DNA of 64,000 nt, taken from NCBI GenBank assembly GCA_900541035.1, contig UQIN01000004.1:60343-124342 (forward strand), written 5' to 3'. The notes under the pieces were generated by a model that worked only from the letters and a program-made list of their open reading frames with translations, made no database searches and was not told where the DNA came from. This stretch comes from an uncultured Collinsella sp. (GTDB lineage Bacteria > Actinomycetota > Coriobacteriia > Coriobacteriales > Coriobacteriaceae). Below are positions 1-8,073 of the stretch, piece by piece. The translations under genes and the position numbers were made by a program. Positions within the stretch are counted from its first letter, which is position 1. The number at the start of each line of letters is the position of its first letter.

Positions 1-2
1 CA

Positions 3-1238
3 CGCACGCGACTGGAAGACCTTTTTGACCTAGCGCCCGCCGCGCTGGCCTGCGACTTGCACCCCAGCTACCTATCGAGTCAGTGGGCACGCGAACAGGC
101 GCGCGAGCGCAATCTGCCGCTTATCGAAGTCCAGCACCATCATGCGCATATCGCGAGCGTGATGGCTGAGGCTATCGCCACAGGACAGCTTGCACCCAAT
201 GCGCGCGTACTTGGCATCGCCTTCGATGGAACGGGCGCTGGCACCGACGGAACCATTTGGGGCGGTGAGTTTCTTGTCGCCGGCCTCGCCGATTTTGAGC
301 GCACCGCGCACCTGCGTACCTGGGCACTCCCCGGTGGCGCCGCATCTGTGCGCGACGCCCGACGCAACGCCTTTGCCCTGCTGAGCGAGCTCGATCTACT
401 CGAACATCCGGGTGCCGCGGGACTCCTGGGCGGCCTCGATGAGCAGACGCGCAGTATCACGACCACGATGATCAAGCGAAACATCAACAGCCCGCGAACG
501 AGCAGTATGGGCCGTCTGTTTGACGCCGCGGCGGCAATCCTGGGCATCTGCGGCACTGCAACCTACGAGGGCGAGCCCGCCATTGAGCTCGAAGCCGCCG
601 CTTGGCACGCTTTTAGCGACGAAAACAGCCATTTCACTGGCAATCAGGCTGGCGTATCCGCATCCGTCTCAACATCGCTGGACAGTTTGTTCAGATATGT
701 ATTAACTACTGACCCCCTATCCCGCATTTTTGCCTCAGATTTGGCCAAAAAAGGCTCTCCAGACACCCTATTTGCGGCAAATATGTCTGCCGAACACCCC
801 AAATCAACCCATTTGGGATCATCGCAGACGGCTTTTGCCACCCAGAGCCCATCACAAAAATACGTATCTGAACTAACTGTCCAGGCGGCCTCGGACAACC
901 CCCTCATTTTGGATCCCAAACCGCTTTTTGAGGCGCTTTTGAGTGGAATCGAGACCGGTGTGCCAACCGACAAGCTCGCGCTCGACTTCCATATCGCCAT
1001 TGCACGCGTATCGGCACGTATCGCAAGCGAAATCTGCGCTCGCGAAGGCATCGACACCGTCGCGACCTCGGGCGGCGTATTCATGAACCGACTTTTGCTC
1101 CAGCTCCTCACCCGCGAGCTTAAAAGCATGGGTCTTACTGTCTTGGTTCCCCACTCCGTGCCCGTCAACGACGGCTGCATCGCCTACGGTCAGGCGGCAA
1201 TCGCGCGCGCCAACCTCGCGCAGATCGCATCGCAGTAG
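3..1238 (+). CDS. hypF: Carbamoyltransferase HypF, C-terminal part (cut by window edge)
   Basis: HypF makes the cyanide ligand precursor of NiFe hydrogenases by transferring a carbamoyl group to the C-terminal cysteine of HypE. Only the last 411 codons lie in the window; the reading frame is open to the left edge, so the ATG at 57 is internal. The part seen is the Kae1-like domain: the metal-binding histidine motif HHHAHIAS sits near nt 135-160 and the glycine-rich motif TSGGVFMNR near nt 1066-1092. The acylphosphatase, zinc-finger and YrdC-like domains must lie upstream. It heads a plus-strand hypF-C-D-E cluster. Odd: a 69-codon in-frame insertion from 678 to 884, bounded by inverted repeats and AT-richer than its surroundings, separates GEPAIELEAAA from the LDPKPLFEALL segment, which lie close together in ordinary HypF. 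Confidence 0.95.
   Translation, partial: RTRLEDLFDLAPAALACDLHPSYLSSQWAREQARERNLPLIEVQHHHAHIASVMAEAIATGQLAPNARVLGIAFDGTGAGTDGTIWGGEFLVAGLADFERTAHLRTWALPGGAASVRDARRNAFALLSELDLLEHPGAAGLLGGLDEQTRSITTTMIKRNINSPRTSSMGRLFDAAAAILGICGTATYEGEPAIELEAAAWHAFSDENSHFTGNQAGVSASVSTSLDSLFRYVLTTDPLSRIFASDLAKKGSPDTLFAANMSAEHPKSTHLGSSQTAFATQSPSQKYVSELTVQAASDNPLILDPKPLFEALLSGIETGVPTDKLALDFHIAIARVSARIASEICAREGIDTVATSGGVFMNRLLLQLLTRELKSMGLTVLVPHSVPVNDGCIAYGQAAIARANLAQIASQ
678..884. repeat. Inverted-repeat element inserted in frame within hypF
   Basis: The first 26 bases (678-703) and the last 26 (859-884) are inverted repeats matching at 24 of 26 positions; the core is CAGATAYGTATT. The element is 207 bp, exactly 69 codons, AT-richer than the surrounding gene, and has no stop codon in the hypF frame. 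It looks like a small non-autonomous element (MITE-like) that now codes for part of the protein. The boundaries are my reading of the repeat ends. Confidence 0.75.
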
Positions 1239-1371
1239 CCCGATTTCGCTCGTCGCCGCGCCAACTGTCTCACGGGCGTAACGCGTTTGCCCGCGAACCC
1301 CGCGAGCGCTACCATCAAGCAATGGATTATCAAGCGCCTATCCAGCGCAAAGCGTATAAAAGGGGAGCAAT

Positions 1372-1632
1372 ATGTGCCTTGCCGTTCCCGGCAAAGTAGT
1401 CAAACGCGACGACGACCTCAAGGCCACCGTCGACATGATGGGCATCGAGCGTCCGGTGTCGCTACGACTCGTGCCGACGGCACAAGTAGGCGACTATATT
1501 CTGGTGCACGCTGGATTTGGCATCCAGATCGTCGACGAGCAGGAGGCGCAGGAGACGCTCGACCTGGTCAACACCATGACCGAACTGGTCGAAGAAGACC
1601 AACTGGCCAGCAACCCGGCCGAGGCATACTAG
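1372..1632 (+). CDS. hypC: Hydrogenase maturation chaperone HypC
   Basis: Small chaperone (86 aa) that works with HypD to carry the Fe(CN)2CO unit to the hydrogenase large subunit. It begins with the family signature MCLAVPGKVV, whose cysteine at position 2 is the essential metal-ligand residue, exposed after removal of the initiator Met. Length is normal for HypC/HybG. A good ribosome site (AGGGGAG) lies about 5 bases before the ATG. The stop codon TAG at 1630-1632 overlaps the GTG start of hypD, so the two are translationally coupled, matching their function as a complex. Confidence 0.97.
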   Translation: MCLAVPGKVVKRDDDLKATVDMMGIERPVSLRLVPTAQVGDYILVHAGFGIQIVDEQEAQETLDLVNTMTELVEEDQLASNPAEAY

Positions 1633-2744
1633 TGGCGGCCGGACAGCCGGCTCGCTCCGGTATCGACTTTTCGGCATTTCGCGATTCCAAGCTGGCCCGC
1701 GAGCTCATCGAACGCATCCGTGAACTCGTCGGCGACCGCACCATCAACCTTATGGAAGTCTGCGGCACGCACACCGTGAGCATCGGTCGCTATGGCTTTC
1801 GCTCCATTATGCCGGCGGGACTCAAGCTGCTGAGCGGCCCGGGTTGCCCCGTCTGCGTTACCGCCAACCGCGATATCGACCATGCAATCGCGCTCGCCAA
1901 CATAGACGGCGCCATCATCACCACCTTTGGCGACATGATGCGCGTGCCTGGATCGTCCACCTCGCTCGCCGCGCAAAAGGCGGCAGGGCGCGACATCCGC
2001 ATTGTCTACTCACCACTCGACGCACTCGACATCGCTGAGCAAAACCCCGACCGCCCGGTCATCTTTATGGGTGTGGGCTTTGAGACTACGACGCCCACCA
2101 TCGCCGCCGCCATCCTGGAGGCCGATGCACGCGGACTCCAGAACTTCTCGGTCTATTGCGCCCACAAGACCACGCCACCGGCGCTGCGCGCGATTGCCAA
2201 CGACCCCGAGACCACTATCGACGGCTTTATCCTGCCGGGCCACGTCGCCACCATCACAGGCCTGGTACCCTTTGGCTTTTTGGTCGATGAGTTTAGGACC
2301 CCAGGCGTGGTCACGGGATTTGAGCCGGTCGATATTCTGCAGGGTATCTGCATGCTGGTGCAGATGGTCGTTGAGGGGCGGCCCGCGATCGACAACGCGT
2401 ACCGTCGCGGCGTCAACGTGGACGGCAACCCCGTGGCGCGCCAACTGGTCGAGCAGGTGTTTGAGCCGTGCGATACCACATGGCGCGGGCTGGGACCGAT
2501 TGCCGCCTCGGGCCTTTCCATCCGCCCCGAGTTCTCGCGCTTTGACGCCGGCGCCCGCTATGACGTGCCCGTTGAACCGACGGTCGAGCCGCGCGGATGC
2601 CGTTGCGGCGACGTGCTGCGCGGGGCCATCGCACCGAGCGACTGCCCACTTTTCGGCCACGCCTGCACGCCCGGGCATCCTGTTGGCCCGTGCATGGTGA
2701 GCTCGGAAGGCAGCTGCGCTGCGTACTTTAGATACCAAATCTAG
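1632..2744 (+). CDS. hypD: Hydrogenase maturation Fe-S protein HypD
   Basis: HypD is the [4Fe-4S] scaffold on which, with HypC, the Fe(CN)2CO group of NiFe hydrogenases is built. I place the start at GTG 1632, overlapping the hypC stop, which gives 370 aa, the usual family length; an in-frame ATG far upstream would run through hypC and is unlikely. Family motifs are present: MEVCGTHTVSIGRYG near residue 38, GPGCPVCVT near residue 70, GFETTTPT near residue 150, and a cysteine-rich C-terminus (CRCGDVLRG ... CPLFGHACTP ... CMVSSEGSCAAY) that ligates the cluster. Its position between hypC and hypE supports the call. Confidence 0.96.
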   Translation: MAAGQPARSGIDFSAFRDSKLARELIERIRELVGDRTINLMEVCGTHTVSIGRYGFRSIMPAGLKLLSGPGCPVCVTANRDIDHAIALANIDGAIITTFGDMMRVPGSSTSLAAQKAAGRDIRIVYSPLDALDIAEQNPDRPVIFMGVGFETTTPTIAAAILEADARGLQNFSVYCAHKTTPPALRAIANDPETTIDGFILPGHVATITGLVPFGFLVDEFRTPGVVTGFEPVDILQGICMLVQMVVEGRPAIDNAYRRGVNVDGNPVARQLVEQVFEPCDTTWRGLGPIAASGLSIRPEFSRFDAGARYDVPVEPTVEPRGCRCGDVLRGAIAPSDCPLFGHACTPGHPVGPCMVSSEGSCAAYFRYQI

Positions 2745-2791
2745 CCCGAACGCCCCCACGCACCAGACGCACCACGATTGGAGTTTTCGAT

Positions 2792-3826
2792 ATGTCCCAT
2801 AGCGTCACCGATAGCACTGTCCTGCTGGGCCACGGCTCCGGCGGCCAGATGATGAAGCGCATTATCGACGAGGTCTTTCTGGATGCCTTTGGGTCGCCCG
2901 AACTGCTCGAGGGCAACGATGCCGGCGTCGCTGCGCTGCCCGCGAGCGGGCGCATCGCCATGTCGACCGACAGCTTTGTAGTCTCGCCGCAGTTCTTCCC
3001 CGGCGGCAATATCGGCCGACTCGCCGTGTGCGGAACCGTTAACGACGTCGCGACCTCGGGCGCCAACGTGCGCTACCTCTCATGCGGTTTTATCCTCGAA
3101 GAGGGCTACCCCATGGACAAGCTGCGTCAAATCGTGCAGACCATGGCCGAAACGGCGCGCGAGGCGGACGTGGCGATCATCACGGGCGACACCAAGGTGG
3201 TCGAGCGCGGCGGGGCCGACGGCGTCTACATCAATACCGCCGGCGTGGGCGAGGTGCCCGAGGGCGTGGCGCTCAGCGGCGCCAACTGCCAGCCTGGCGA
3301 TGTCATCCTGGTGTCGGGTACACTCGGCGACCACGGTATCGCCATCATGAGTCAGCGCGAGGGTCTGGCGTTTTCGAGCACCATCGAAAGCGACGCCGCG
3401 CCGCTCAACCACCTGATTGCCGACGTGCTGGCCGCCGCCCCCGATACGCGCTGCTTCCGCGACCCCACTCGCGGTGGCCTGGCGTCCACGCTCAACGAGT
3501 TTGCCCAGGCCAGCGGCGTTGCCATGGAGGTCGACGAGGATGCCGTGCCCGTACGCCCCGACGTGCAGGCAGCCTGCGAGATGCTCGGCTATGATGTGTT
3601 GCAGGTGGCAAACGAGGGCAAGATGGTCGCCGTGGTGCCGGCCGAACAGGCAGATGCGGCACTGGCCGCCATGCGCGCCGCCCGCTACGGCGAGAATGCC
3701 GCCATCATCGGTCGCGTGCTGCCGCTTGCCGAGGACGCCCGCCCCGCCGTGCGCGTACGCACCGGCTGGGGCTCGACCCGCATACTCGACATGCTCGTGG
3801 GAGAGCAGCTGCCGAGGATTTGCTAA
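2792..3826 (+). CDS. hypE: Hydrogenase maturation protein HypE
   Basis: HypE is an ATP-dependent dehydratase that turns the carbamoyl group, received on its C-terminal cysteine from HypF, into a thiocyanate and hands cyanide to HypCD. The 344-aa protein ends in PRIC, the required terminal cysteine. The N-terminus has the PurM/AIR-synthase-type glycine-rich segment LLGHGSGGQMM and the acidic ATP/Mg site EGNDAGV. The ATG follows hypD by 47 bases. It closes the hyp cluster; the hydrogenase itself is outside the window. Confidence 0.96.
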   Translation: MSHSVTDSTVLLGHGSGGQMMKRIIDEVFLDAFGSPELLEGNDAGVAALPASGRIAMSTDSFVVSPQFFPGGNIGRLAVCGTVNDVATSGANVRYLSCGFILEEGYPMDKLRQIVQTMAETAREADVAIITGDTKVVERGGADGVYINTAGVGEVPEGVALSGANCQPGDVILVSGTLGDHGIAIMSQREGLAFSSTIESDAAPLNHLIADVLAAAPDTRCFRDPTRGGLASTLNEFAQASGVAMEVDEDAVPVRPDVQAACEMLGYDVLQVANEGKMVAVVPAEQADAALAAMRAARYGENAAIIGRVLPLAEDARPAVRVRTGWGSTRILDMLVGEQLPRIC

Positions 3827-3931
3827 CGACAAAGGCTCAGGGCTATTAAAGATATTCAGATTCCAAACATGCCCGGCACGCATGCCCAGTATCATGGGGT
3901 GCGTTTTACAACTCAAGCGGCAGGAGCACCC

Positions 3932-4600
3932 ATGGCAGCAGCTTTTTCCCATGTGATCTTTGACCTGGACGGCACCATCCTCAATACGCTCGAGGACCTG
4001 GCGGCAGCCGGCAACCATACCTGCGAGATGCACGGCTGGCCCACGTTTGCCGTGGACAAGTACCGCTACAAGGTGGGAAACGGCATGCTCAAGCTGGTCG
4101 AGCGCTTTATGCCCGCCGAGTACGCGGGCGACGGCCGCATGTTTGAGCAGACGCTCGCCGAGTTTAGGGCTTATTACGGCGAGCACAAGGAGGACCACAC
4201 CGCCCCCTATGCCGGCACGGTCGAGATGCTCGACCGTCTGCGCGCCGCGGGCGTTGAGCTTGCCGTGCTTACCAACAAGGACCATATTTCGGCGGCTCCG
4301 CTTATCGAAAAGTACTTTGGCCCCGATCGTTTTGCGCTGGTGCAGGGTCGTGTCGACGTGTTTCCACCCAAGCCCGAGGCGCCTGTTACGCTGCATGTGA
4401 TGAAAGAGCTAGGCGCCGACCCGGCAACCACACTCTATGTGGGCGATTCCAATGTCGATATCCTGACCGGTCACAACGCCGGCCTCAAGAGCGCCGGCGT
4501 CGCCTGGGGCTTCCGTGGCCGCGCAGAGCTAGAAGCCGCCGGCGCCGACTACGTGGTGGACACCCAGGATGAGCTCGCGGCGCTGATTCTGGGCGAGTAG
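3932..4600 (+). CDS. HAD-family phosphatase, phosphoglycolate phosphatase-like
   Basis: HAD hydrolase of 222 aa. The nucleophile motif FDLDGTILNT lies at the N-terminus, motif II is in AVLTNK, the motif III lysine is in PPKPE, and motif IV is GDSNVDILTG, all in the Gph-like subfamily order with an alpha-helical cap between motifs I and II. I chose ATG 3932 because AGGAG lies 6 bases upstream; an earlier in-frame ATG (3869) has no good ribosome site. Substrate is unknown: Gph-like enzymes act on phosphoglycolate, pyrophosphate or sugar phosphates. It sits about 105 bases after hypE and need not be functionally related to it. Confidence 0.85.
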   Translation: MAAAFSHVIFDLDGTILNTLEDLAAAGNHTCEMHGWPTFAVDKYRYKVGNGMLKLVERFMPAEYAGDGRMFEQTLAEFRAYYGEHKEDHTAPYAGTVEMLDRLRAAGVELAVLTNKDHISAAPLIEKYFGPDRFALVQGRVDVFPPKPEAPVTLHVMKELGADPATTLYVGDSNVDILTGHNAGLKSAGVAWGFRGRAELEAAGADYVVDTQDELAALILGE

Positions 4601-4652
4601 CGGGGCTGTCGCTCAACACGGCTGCATAGATTCTGTCGCGCGGAAAGTAGTC

Positions 4653-4676
4653 GTTTAAGAACGTCCCCAATGACTG
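4653..4676. repeat. Copy of the GTCATTGGGGACGTTCTT repeat family
   Basis: Single arm, reading AAGAACGTCCCCAATGACT, of a family also present as a perfect 20-bp inverted repeat at 13665-13720 and as a variant arm near 30103-30123. It lies in the gap after the HAD gene. REP-like; role unknown. Confidence 0.6.
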
Positions 4677-4703
4677 CCATGGCAACGCCGATGTTTCGGC
4701 AAT

Positions 4704-4852
4704 GACAGCGAGCGGGCACCAGAGCGAACAAATTGGCATGAAAAGAGGACGGCATAGACCTTCTGGTCATGCCGTCCTCTTTGAATGACAAGTTGTCGCT
4801 CTGGTGCCCGCGCAGCGTCGAGCAGTTGCGGCGTTTGGTAAAACGCCGCAAC
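4704..4852 (-). repeat. Composite 3' hairpin element, copy 1 (after the 4.9-kb lipoprotein gene)
   Basis: Read on the minus strand, directly after the lipoprotein stop codon: hairpin 1 (arms at 4825-4836 and 4841-4852), the block GCTCGACGCTGCGCG, an outer stem (GGGCACCAGAGCGA pairing with TCGCTCTGGTGCCC across the element), and hairpin 2 (4742-4782) with stem AAAGAGGACGGCAT and the central sequence GACCAGAAGGTC, followed by TTTT. Hairpin 2 could act as an intrinsic terminator. A second copy lies at 13762-13910 with the same conserved blocks but different, still complementary, stems, and a third, more diverged, at 46512-46631. Confidence 0.8.
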
Positions 4853-4855
4853 AAA

Positions 4856-5413
4856 CTAGCTCAGCATTGCATCCATCATCTCGGAGTTGACGGAGTCGTC
4901 GGCAGACCACTCGCCGTCATCGTTGCAGGTGTACTTGAAGATAACCGTGGTCTTCCTGGGCTCGGTGGCCTTGGTCACATCGACCATCACCTGGCCGGCC
5001 ATCTTGTACAGCTCGTCATCGGAAGGAACCGTGTCAAGTGCAGCGACCTTCTCCTGATACTGGGTGGAGAAGTCCTCGACGATCTTGTTCATAGACTTGC
5101 AGGTGATGGAGACCTCGGCGGTTGCAACGCCCTTGTCCTCGTCGACCGTCACGTCGCCGATCTCGTAATCAAAGCCCTCGAGATAGGTCTTGGCATACTC
5201 CTTGGGATCGATGCCCAGCTGCTCGAACTCGTCGCCCGAAGCCTCTTCCAGACCAGAGAGGAAATCGTCGCCACCGTTTTTGACCTCATCGAACTGAGTC
5301 GTAAGGTCCTCGGTGATGAGCTCTTCGATCGAGGGGCCTCCGCAGCCGGAAAGCACGACCACACATGCAACCAAAACGGCCATGAGGGGCGCAAGCAGCA
5401 GCTTCTTTTTCAT
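4856..5413 (-). CDS. Small secreted lipoprotein of unknown function
   Basis: Predicted lipoprotein of 185 aa. It starts MKKKLLLAPL, has a hydrophobic signal segment, and a lipobox VVLSGCGG whose cysteine is near residue 23. The mature part is acidic (IEELITEDL, EEASGDEFEQ) and ends DAMLS. The start at 5413 has GGGAGGAA 6 bases upstream; the longer in-frame start would bury the signal peptide. The layout (lipobox, acidic domain of about 150 residues) resembles DUF5105-type lipoproteins of Actinobacteria and Firmicutes, but I cannot confirm the family. It is followed by the composite hairpin element. Confidence 0.8.
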   Translation of the reverse strand: MKKKLLLAPLMAVLVACVVVLSGCGGPSIEELITEDLTTQFDEVKNGGDDFLSGLEEASGDEFEQLGIDPKEYAKTYLEGFDYEIGDVTVDEDKGVATAEVSITCKSMNKIVEDFSTQYQEKVAALDTVPSDDELYKMAGQVMVDVTKATEPRKTTVIFKYTCNDDGEWSADDSVNSEMMDAMLS

Positions 5414-5595
5414 GATGTTCCTCCCAATGAGCGGCACCGCGCTTCCCAGACACGGCGCACGTTGTGATAGTAAGCACATACTATCCACTTATGAACACCC
5501 TCGGCAGCACGAAGGCGCGGTCGGTTCGTTTTAACGTCCGAACGGTCTGCGAGTCCGCTCAGCGTGCAATAAAACGCATCCGTACCGTGCAATAA

Positions 5596-5626
5596 AAAAG
5601 GGTGGCCGGATAATCCGACCACCCTT
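5596..5626 (-). terminator. Intrinsic terminator of the PTS IIA gene
   Basis: Stem GGGTGGTCGGAT / ATCCGGCCACCC with almost no loop, followed on the minus strand by TTTTTT. It lies 23 bases after the stop codon of the gene at 5649. Confidence 0.85.
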
Positions 5627-5648
5627 AGACATTATGCGATGCCGCGAT

Positions 5649-6185
5649 TTACTTGCGGACAACCTTGACGATGGCATCGCCGGCGGCGACAGCGGAGTCG
5701 GCCTCGACGGCGAGCTCGACATCGGCAAACTCGGCGGTGTTGGACACGGCCACGACGACGCAGTCCTTGTAACCGGCGGCAGCGATCTTGGCGCGGTCGA
5801 TCTTGAGCATGGGCTGACCGGCCTTCACGACGTCGTCGGCCTTGACGAAGCCCTCGAAGCCGTCGCCGTTCATGTTGACGGTATCGACGCCGACGTGCAC
5901 CAGGACCTCGATGCCGCTATCGGACTGCAGGCCCACGGCATGACCCATGGTGACGGTCACCTTGCCGTCGCAGGGGGCGTAGACCAGATCGTCCTCGGGC
6001 CACACGGCGCAGCCCTTGCCCAGAACCTCGCCACCAAAGACGGGATCGGGCACGTCGGCCATCTTGATGACCTTGCCCTTGACGGGCGAGCACAGCACGT
6101 CGGCGCCGGCAGAAGCAGAGATGGAGGCGGGAGCAGCAGCGGCAGCGGGCTCAGCCTTCTTCTTGAACATGTCAAACAGACCCAT
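5649..6185 (-). CDS. crr: PTS glucose-type IIA protein (Crr-like), stand-alone
   Basis: Single-domain IIA protein (178 aa) that carries phosphate from HPr to a IIBC permease. The phospho-histidine motif VLVHVGVDTV is near residue 98, followed by GDGFEGFVK, as in IIA-Glc. The N-terminus is MGLFDMFKKK plus an Ala-rich linker. Start 6185 has GAGGAGA at good spacing. Neither PTS IIBC protein in this window (25.0 kb, 52.8 kb) has a fused IIA domain, so this protein is a candidate shared IIA; that is inference. It may also have a regulatory role like Crr of other bacteria. It is monocistronic, with its own terminator. Confidence 0.88.
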   Translation of the reverse strand: MGLFDMFKKKAEPAAAAAPASISASAGADVLCSPVKGKVIKMADVPDPVFGGEVLGKGCAVWPEDDLVYAPCDGKVTVTMGHAVGLQSDSGIEVLVHVGVDTVNMNGDGFEGFVKADDVVKAGQPMLKIDRAKIAAAGYKDCVVVAVSNTAEFADVELAVEADSAVAAGDAIVKVVRK

Positions 6186-6325
6186 ACGTTTTCTCCTCTT
6201 GATTAAGCGCAACGTAGTGCGCATGCCTACGGTGATTATAGTGCCAATTGGACCAAAAACTAAGGTGGGGAGTCGAATCGAAAACTCTGCCGACGTCTTT
6301 GTCCATCGGCGCCCGTTTTGTTGAT

Positions 6326-6430
6326 TAACCCTCGATGAGCCCTAGGTGCACGAAGGCGTTCCAGATGCCGTCGTCGTCGACATTCGTGGTCACGAAATCG
6401 GCGGCCGGTCCGGCGTTCGTCAGAACGCAG
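6326..6430 (-). pseudogene. Remnant of a Cof-type HAD hydrolase (C-terminal tail only)
   Basis: Minus-strand translation of this gap reads LTNAGPAADFVTTNV then DDDGIWNAFVHLGLIEG and a stop at 6326. This matches the C-terminal tail of Cof/SupH-type HAD phosphatases (AADYVT...DEDGI.NAL..FGLI). No N-terminal catalytic motifs lie upstream; instead the stop codon of the beta-glucosidase gene follows within about 25 bases. It looks like the end of a gene removed by deletion. Only about 35 codons remain. Confidence 0.6.
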
Positions 6431-6452
6431 GAACTCAATCGCCGGAACTCAA

Positions 6453-7901
6453 TTACTCCAAGCCCTCGGTGCCGTTGGACTTGATGATCTTCTGGTAGGC
6501 GTAGAAGCTGTCCTTGCGGCGGCGCTCGTAGGTGCCGGTGCCGTCGTCGTACTTATCGACGTGAATGAAGCCGTAGCGCTTGCGCATCTCGCCGGTGCCG
6601 GCGGAAACCAGGTCGATGGGGCCCCACCAGGTGTAGGCGATCAGGTCGACGCCGTCGGCAATGGCCTCGCCCATGGCCTTGATGTGGCTGCGCAAGTAGG
6701 CGATACGATACGGGTCGTGGATGGAGCCGTCCTCCTCGACCTCATCGTAGGCGCCCATGCCATTCTCGACCACCATCAGCGGAATCTCGTAGCGGGCGTA
6801 AATCTCGTTGAGGGCGATGCGCAGACCCAGCGGATCGATCTGCCAGCCCCAGTCGGTGGACTCCAGATAGGGGTTCTTGCCGCCAAAGGTCATATTGCCC
6901 TCGGTCATCTCGTGGTCCTTGTGGGTGCCCACGGTGCCGGACATGTAGTAGCTAAAGGTGTAGAAATCGACCTTGCCGTCGGCGATATCCTGCAGGTCGC
7001 CGTCCTCCATCACGAGCTCGACATCGTTCTCGGCCCAGAAGCGCTTGGCATAGAACGGGTACTTGCCGCGCACCTGCACGTCGGAGCAGTACCAGTTCAT
7101 GGTATTCATCTCCTGCTGCGTGGCGAACACGTCGACCGGGTCGCACGTCGCAGCATAGGAGAGGATGAAGCAATCCATGCTGCCTATCTTGAACTGCGGA
7201 TAGTGCTCGTGGGCGTAGCGCACGACGCGGCCGCTGGCCACGAACTGGTGATGCAGGGCCTGGAAGCGCTGCTGGGCGGTGGTCTTGATGGCGCTTGCCG
7301 GACCCTCGAAGCCCTGGATCAGGCCGGTCTCCATCATGGCGCCCATGTCCATGGTGCCGCAGTTGATCTCGTTGAAGGTCAGCCAGAACTTGACCTTGTC
7401 CTGGTAGCGGTCGAAGACAGTCTGGCAATACTTCTCAAAGAAGCCGATGAGCTCGCGGCTTGCCCAGCCGTTGTACTTCTCGACCAGGTGATAGGGCATC
7501 TCGTAGTGCGAGAGGGTCACGAGTGGCTCGATGTTATGCGCGCGCAGGCAGTCGAAGACGCGGTCGTAGAAGGCGAGACCGGCCTCGTTGGGCTCGGCAT
7601 CATCGCCGTTGGGGAAGATGCGGCTCCAGGAGATGGACATGCGGAACATGTTGAAGCCCATCTCGGCGAACAGTGCGATATCCTCCTCGTAGTGATGGTA
7701 GAAATCGATGCCGTCATGGTTGGGGTAGAAGCGATTGGGGTCGATGTCGATCGTGATCTGGCGCGGCTCCTTGTAGCTGCCGCCCAGGAAGTGGTCGTCG
7801 ACGGAAGCGCCGCGGCCGTCCACGTTCCAAGCGCCCTCGAACTGGTTAGCGGCGGTGGCGCCACCCCAATAGAAACCCTCGGGGAACTTGATGTTTGCCA
7901 T
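6453..7901 (-). CDS. 6-phospho-beta-glucosidase, GH1 (copy 1)
   Basis: GH1 enzyme (482 aa) cleaving 6-phospho-beta-glucosides brought in by the PTS into glucose-6-phosphate and aglycone in the cytoplasm. It begins MANIKFPEGFYWGGATAANQ; the acid/base motif is LTFNEI (about residue 180) and the nucleophile is in VVENGMG (about residue 380). The GH1 signature near the end, KRYGFIHVD, fits the phospho-beta-glucosidase branch. I chose ATG 7901 because AAAGGAG lies 6 bases before it; the ATG at 7907 touches the ribosome site. No PTS gene is adjacent. Its upstream region shares direct repeats with the second GH1 gene at 40.3 kb, suggesting common control. Confidence 0.92.
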   Translation of the reverse strand: MANIKFPEGFYWGGATAANQFEGAWNVDGRGASVDDHFLGGSYKEPRQITIDIDPNRFYPNHDGIDFYHHYEEDIALFAEMGFNMFRMSISWSRIFPNGDDAEPNEAGLAFYDRVFDCLRAHNIEPLVTLSHYEMPYHLVEKYNGWASRELIGFFEKYCQTVFDRYQDKVKFWLTFNEINCGTMDMGAMMETGLIQGFEGPASAIKTTAQQRFQALHHQFVASGRVVRYAHEHYPQFKIGSMDCFILSYAATCDPVDVFATQQEMNTMNWYCSDVQVRGKYPFYAKRFWAENDVELVMEDGDLQDIADGKVDFYTFSYYMSGTVGTHKDHEMTEGNMTFGGKNPYLESTDWGWQIDPLGLRIALNEIYARYEIPLMVVENGMGAYDEVEEDGSIHDPYRIAYLRSHIKAMGEAIADGVDLIAYTWWGPIDLVSAGTGEMRKRYGFIHVDKYDDGTGTYERRRKDSFYAYQKIIKSNGTEGLE

Positions 7902-7978
7902 GAGCATCTCCTTTGCATCGTGGGTCGATAAGCCGAGTATCGCCCACGCGGGAGACATGCGGAGGCGGGGGCGCCAAA

Positions 7979-8040
7979 CCCGACACTTCTTTTCGCGCCC
8001 GCGGCCTGCCGCCGTCCCGCCCCTGACACTTCCTGATACC
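7979..8040 (-). promoter_or_regulatory. Direct repeats upstream of GH1 copy 1, shared with GH1 copy 2
   Basis: On the minus strand two repeats with the core GAAGTGTC (GGAAGTGTCAGG and AAAGAAGTGTCGG) are 43 bases apart, about 80 and 124 bases before the start codon. The gene at 40.3 kb has the same pair at nearly the same positions. Direct repeats of this kind suit an AraC-type activator, and an AraC gene lies next door; the link is inference. Confidence 0.55.
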
Positions 8041-8072
8041 CGCCAAAAAGGGACAGGTTTATTTTGGTAGGT
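8038..8072 (-). repeat. Short hairpin repeat 3' of the AraC gene (family D, copy 1)
   Basis: On the minus strand: ACCTACCAAAATAAAC, CTGTCCCTTTTTGGCGGGT, an imperfect hairpin. The copy at 11785-11819 is nearly the same in the transcript direction of its own upstream gene. It lies one base past the AraC stop codon. Confidence 0.6.
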
Positions 8073-8073
8073 T

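Noticed and set aside
1287..1631. Extended N-terminus of HypD from an upstream ATG
   Set aside because: It would overlap all of hypC; the GTG at 1632 gives the normal HypD length and is coupled to the hypC stop.
3080..4396. Long open frame opposite hypE and the HAD gene (438 codons)
   Set aside because: It mirrors the codon pattern of the real genes on the other strand (His/Gly/Val-rich), has no family resemblance and no ribosome site. A GC-rich shadow.
6561..7931. Long plus-strand frame opposite GH1 copy 1 (similar ones oppose copies 2 and 3)
   Set aside because: The repeated appearance opposite all three GH1 genes shows it is an image of GH1 codon use, not a gene.
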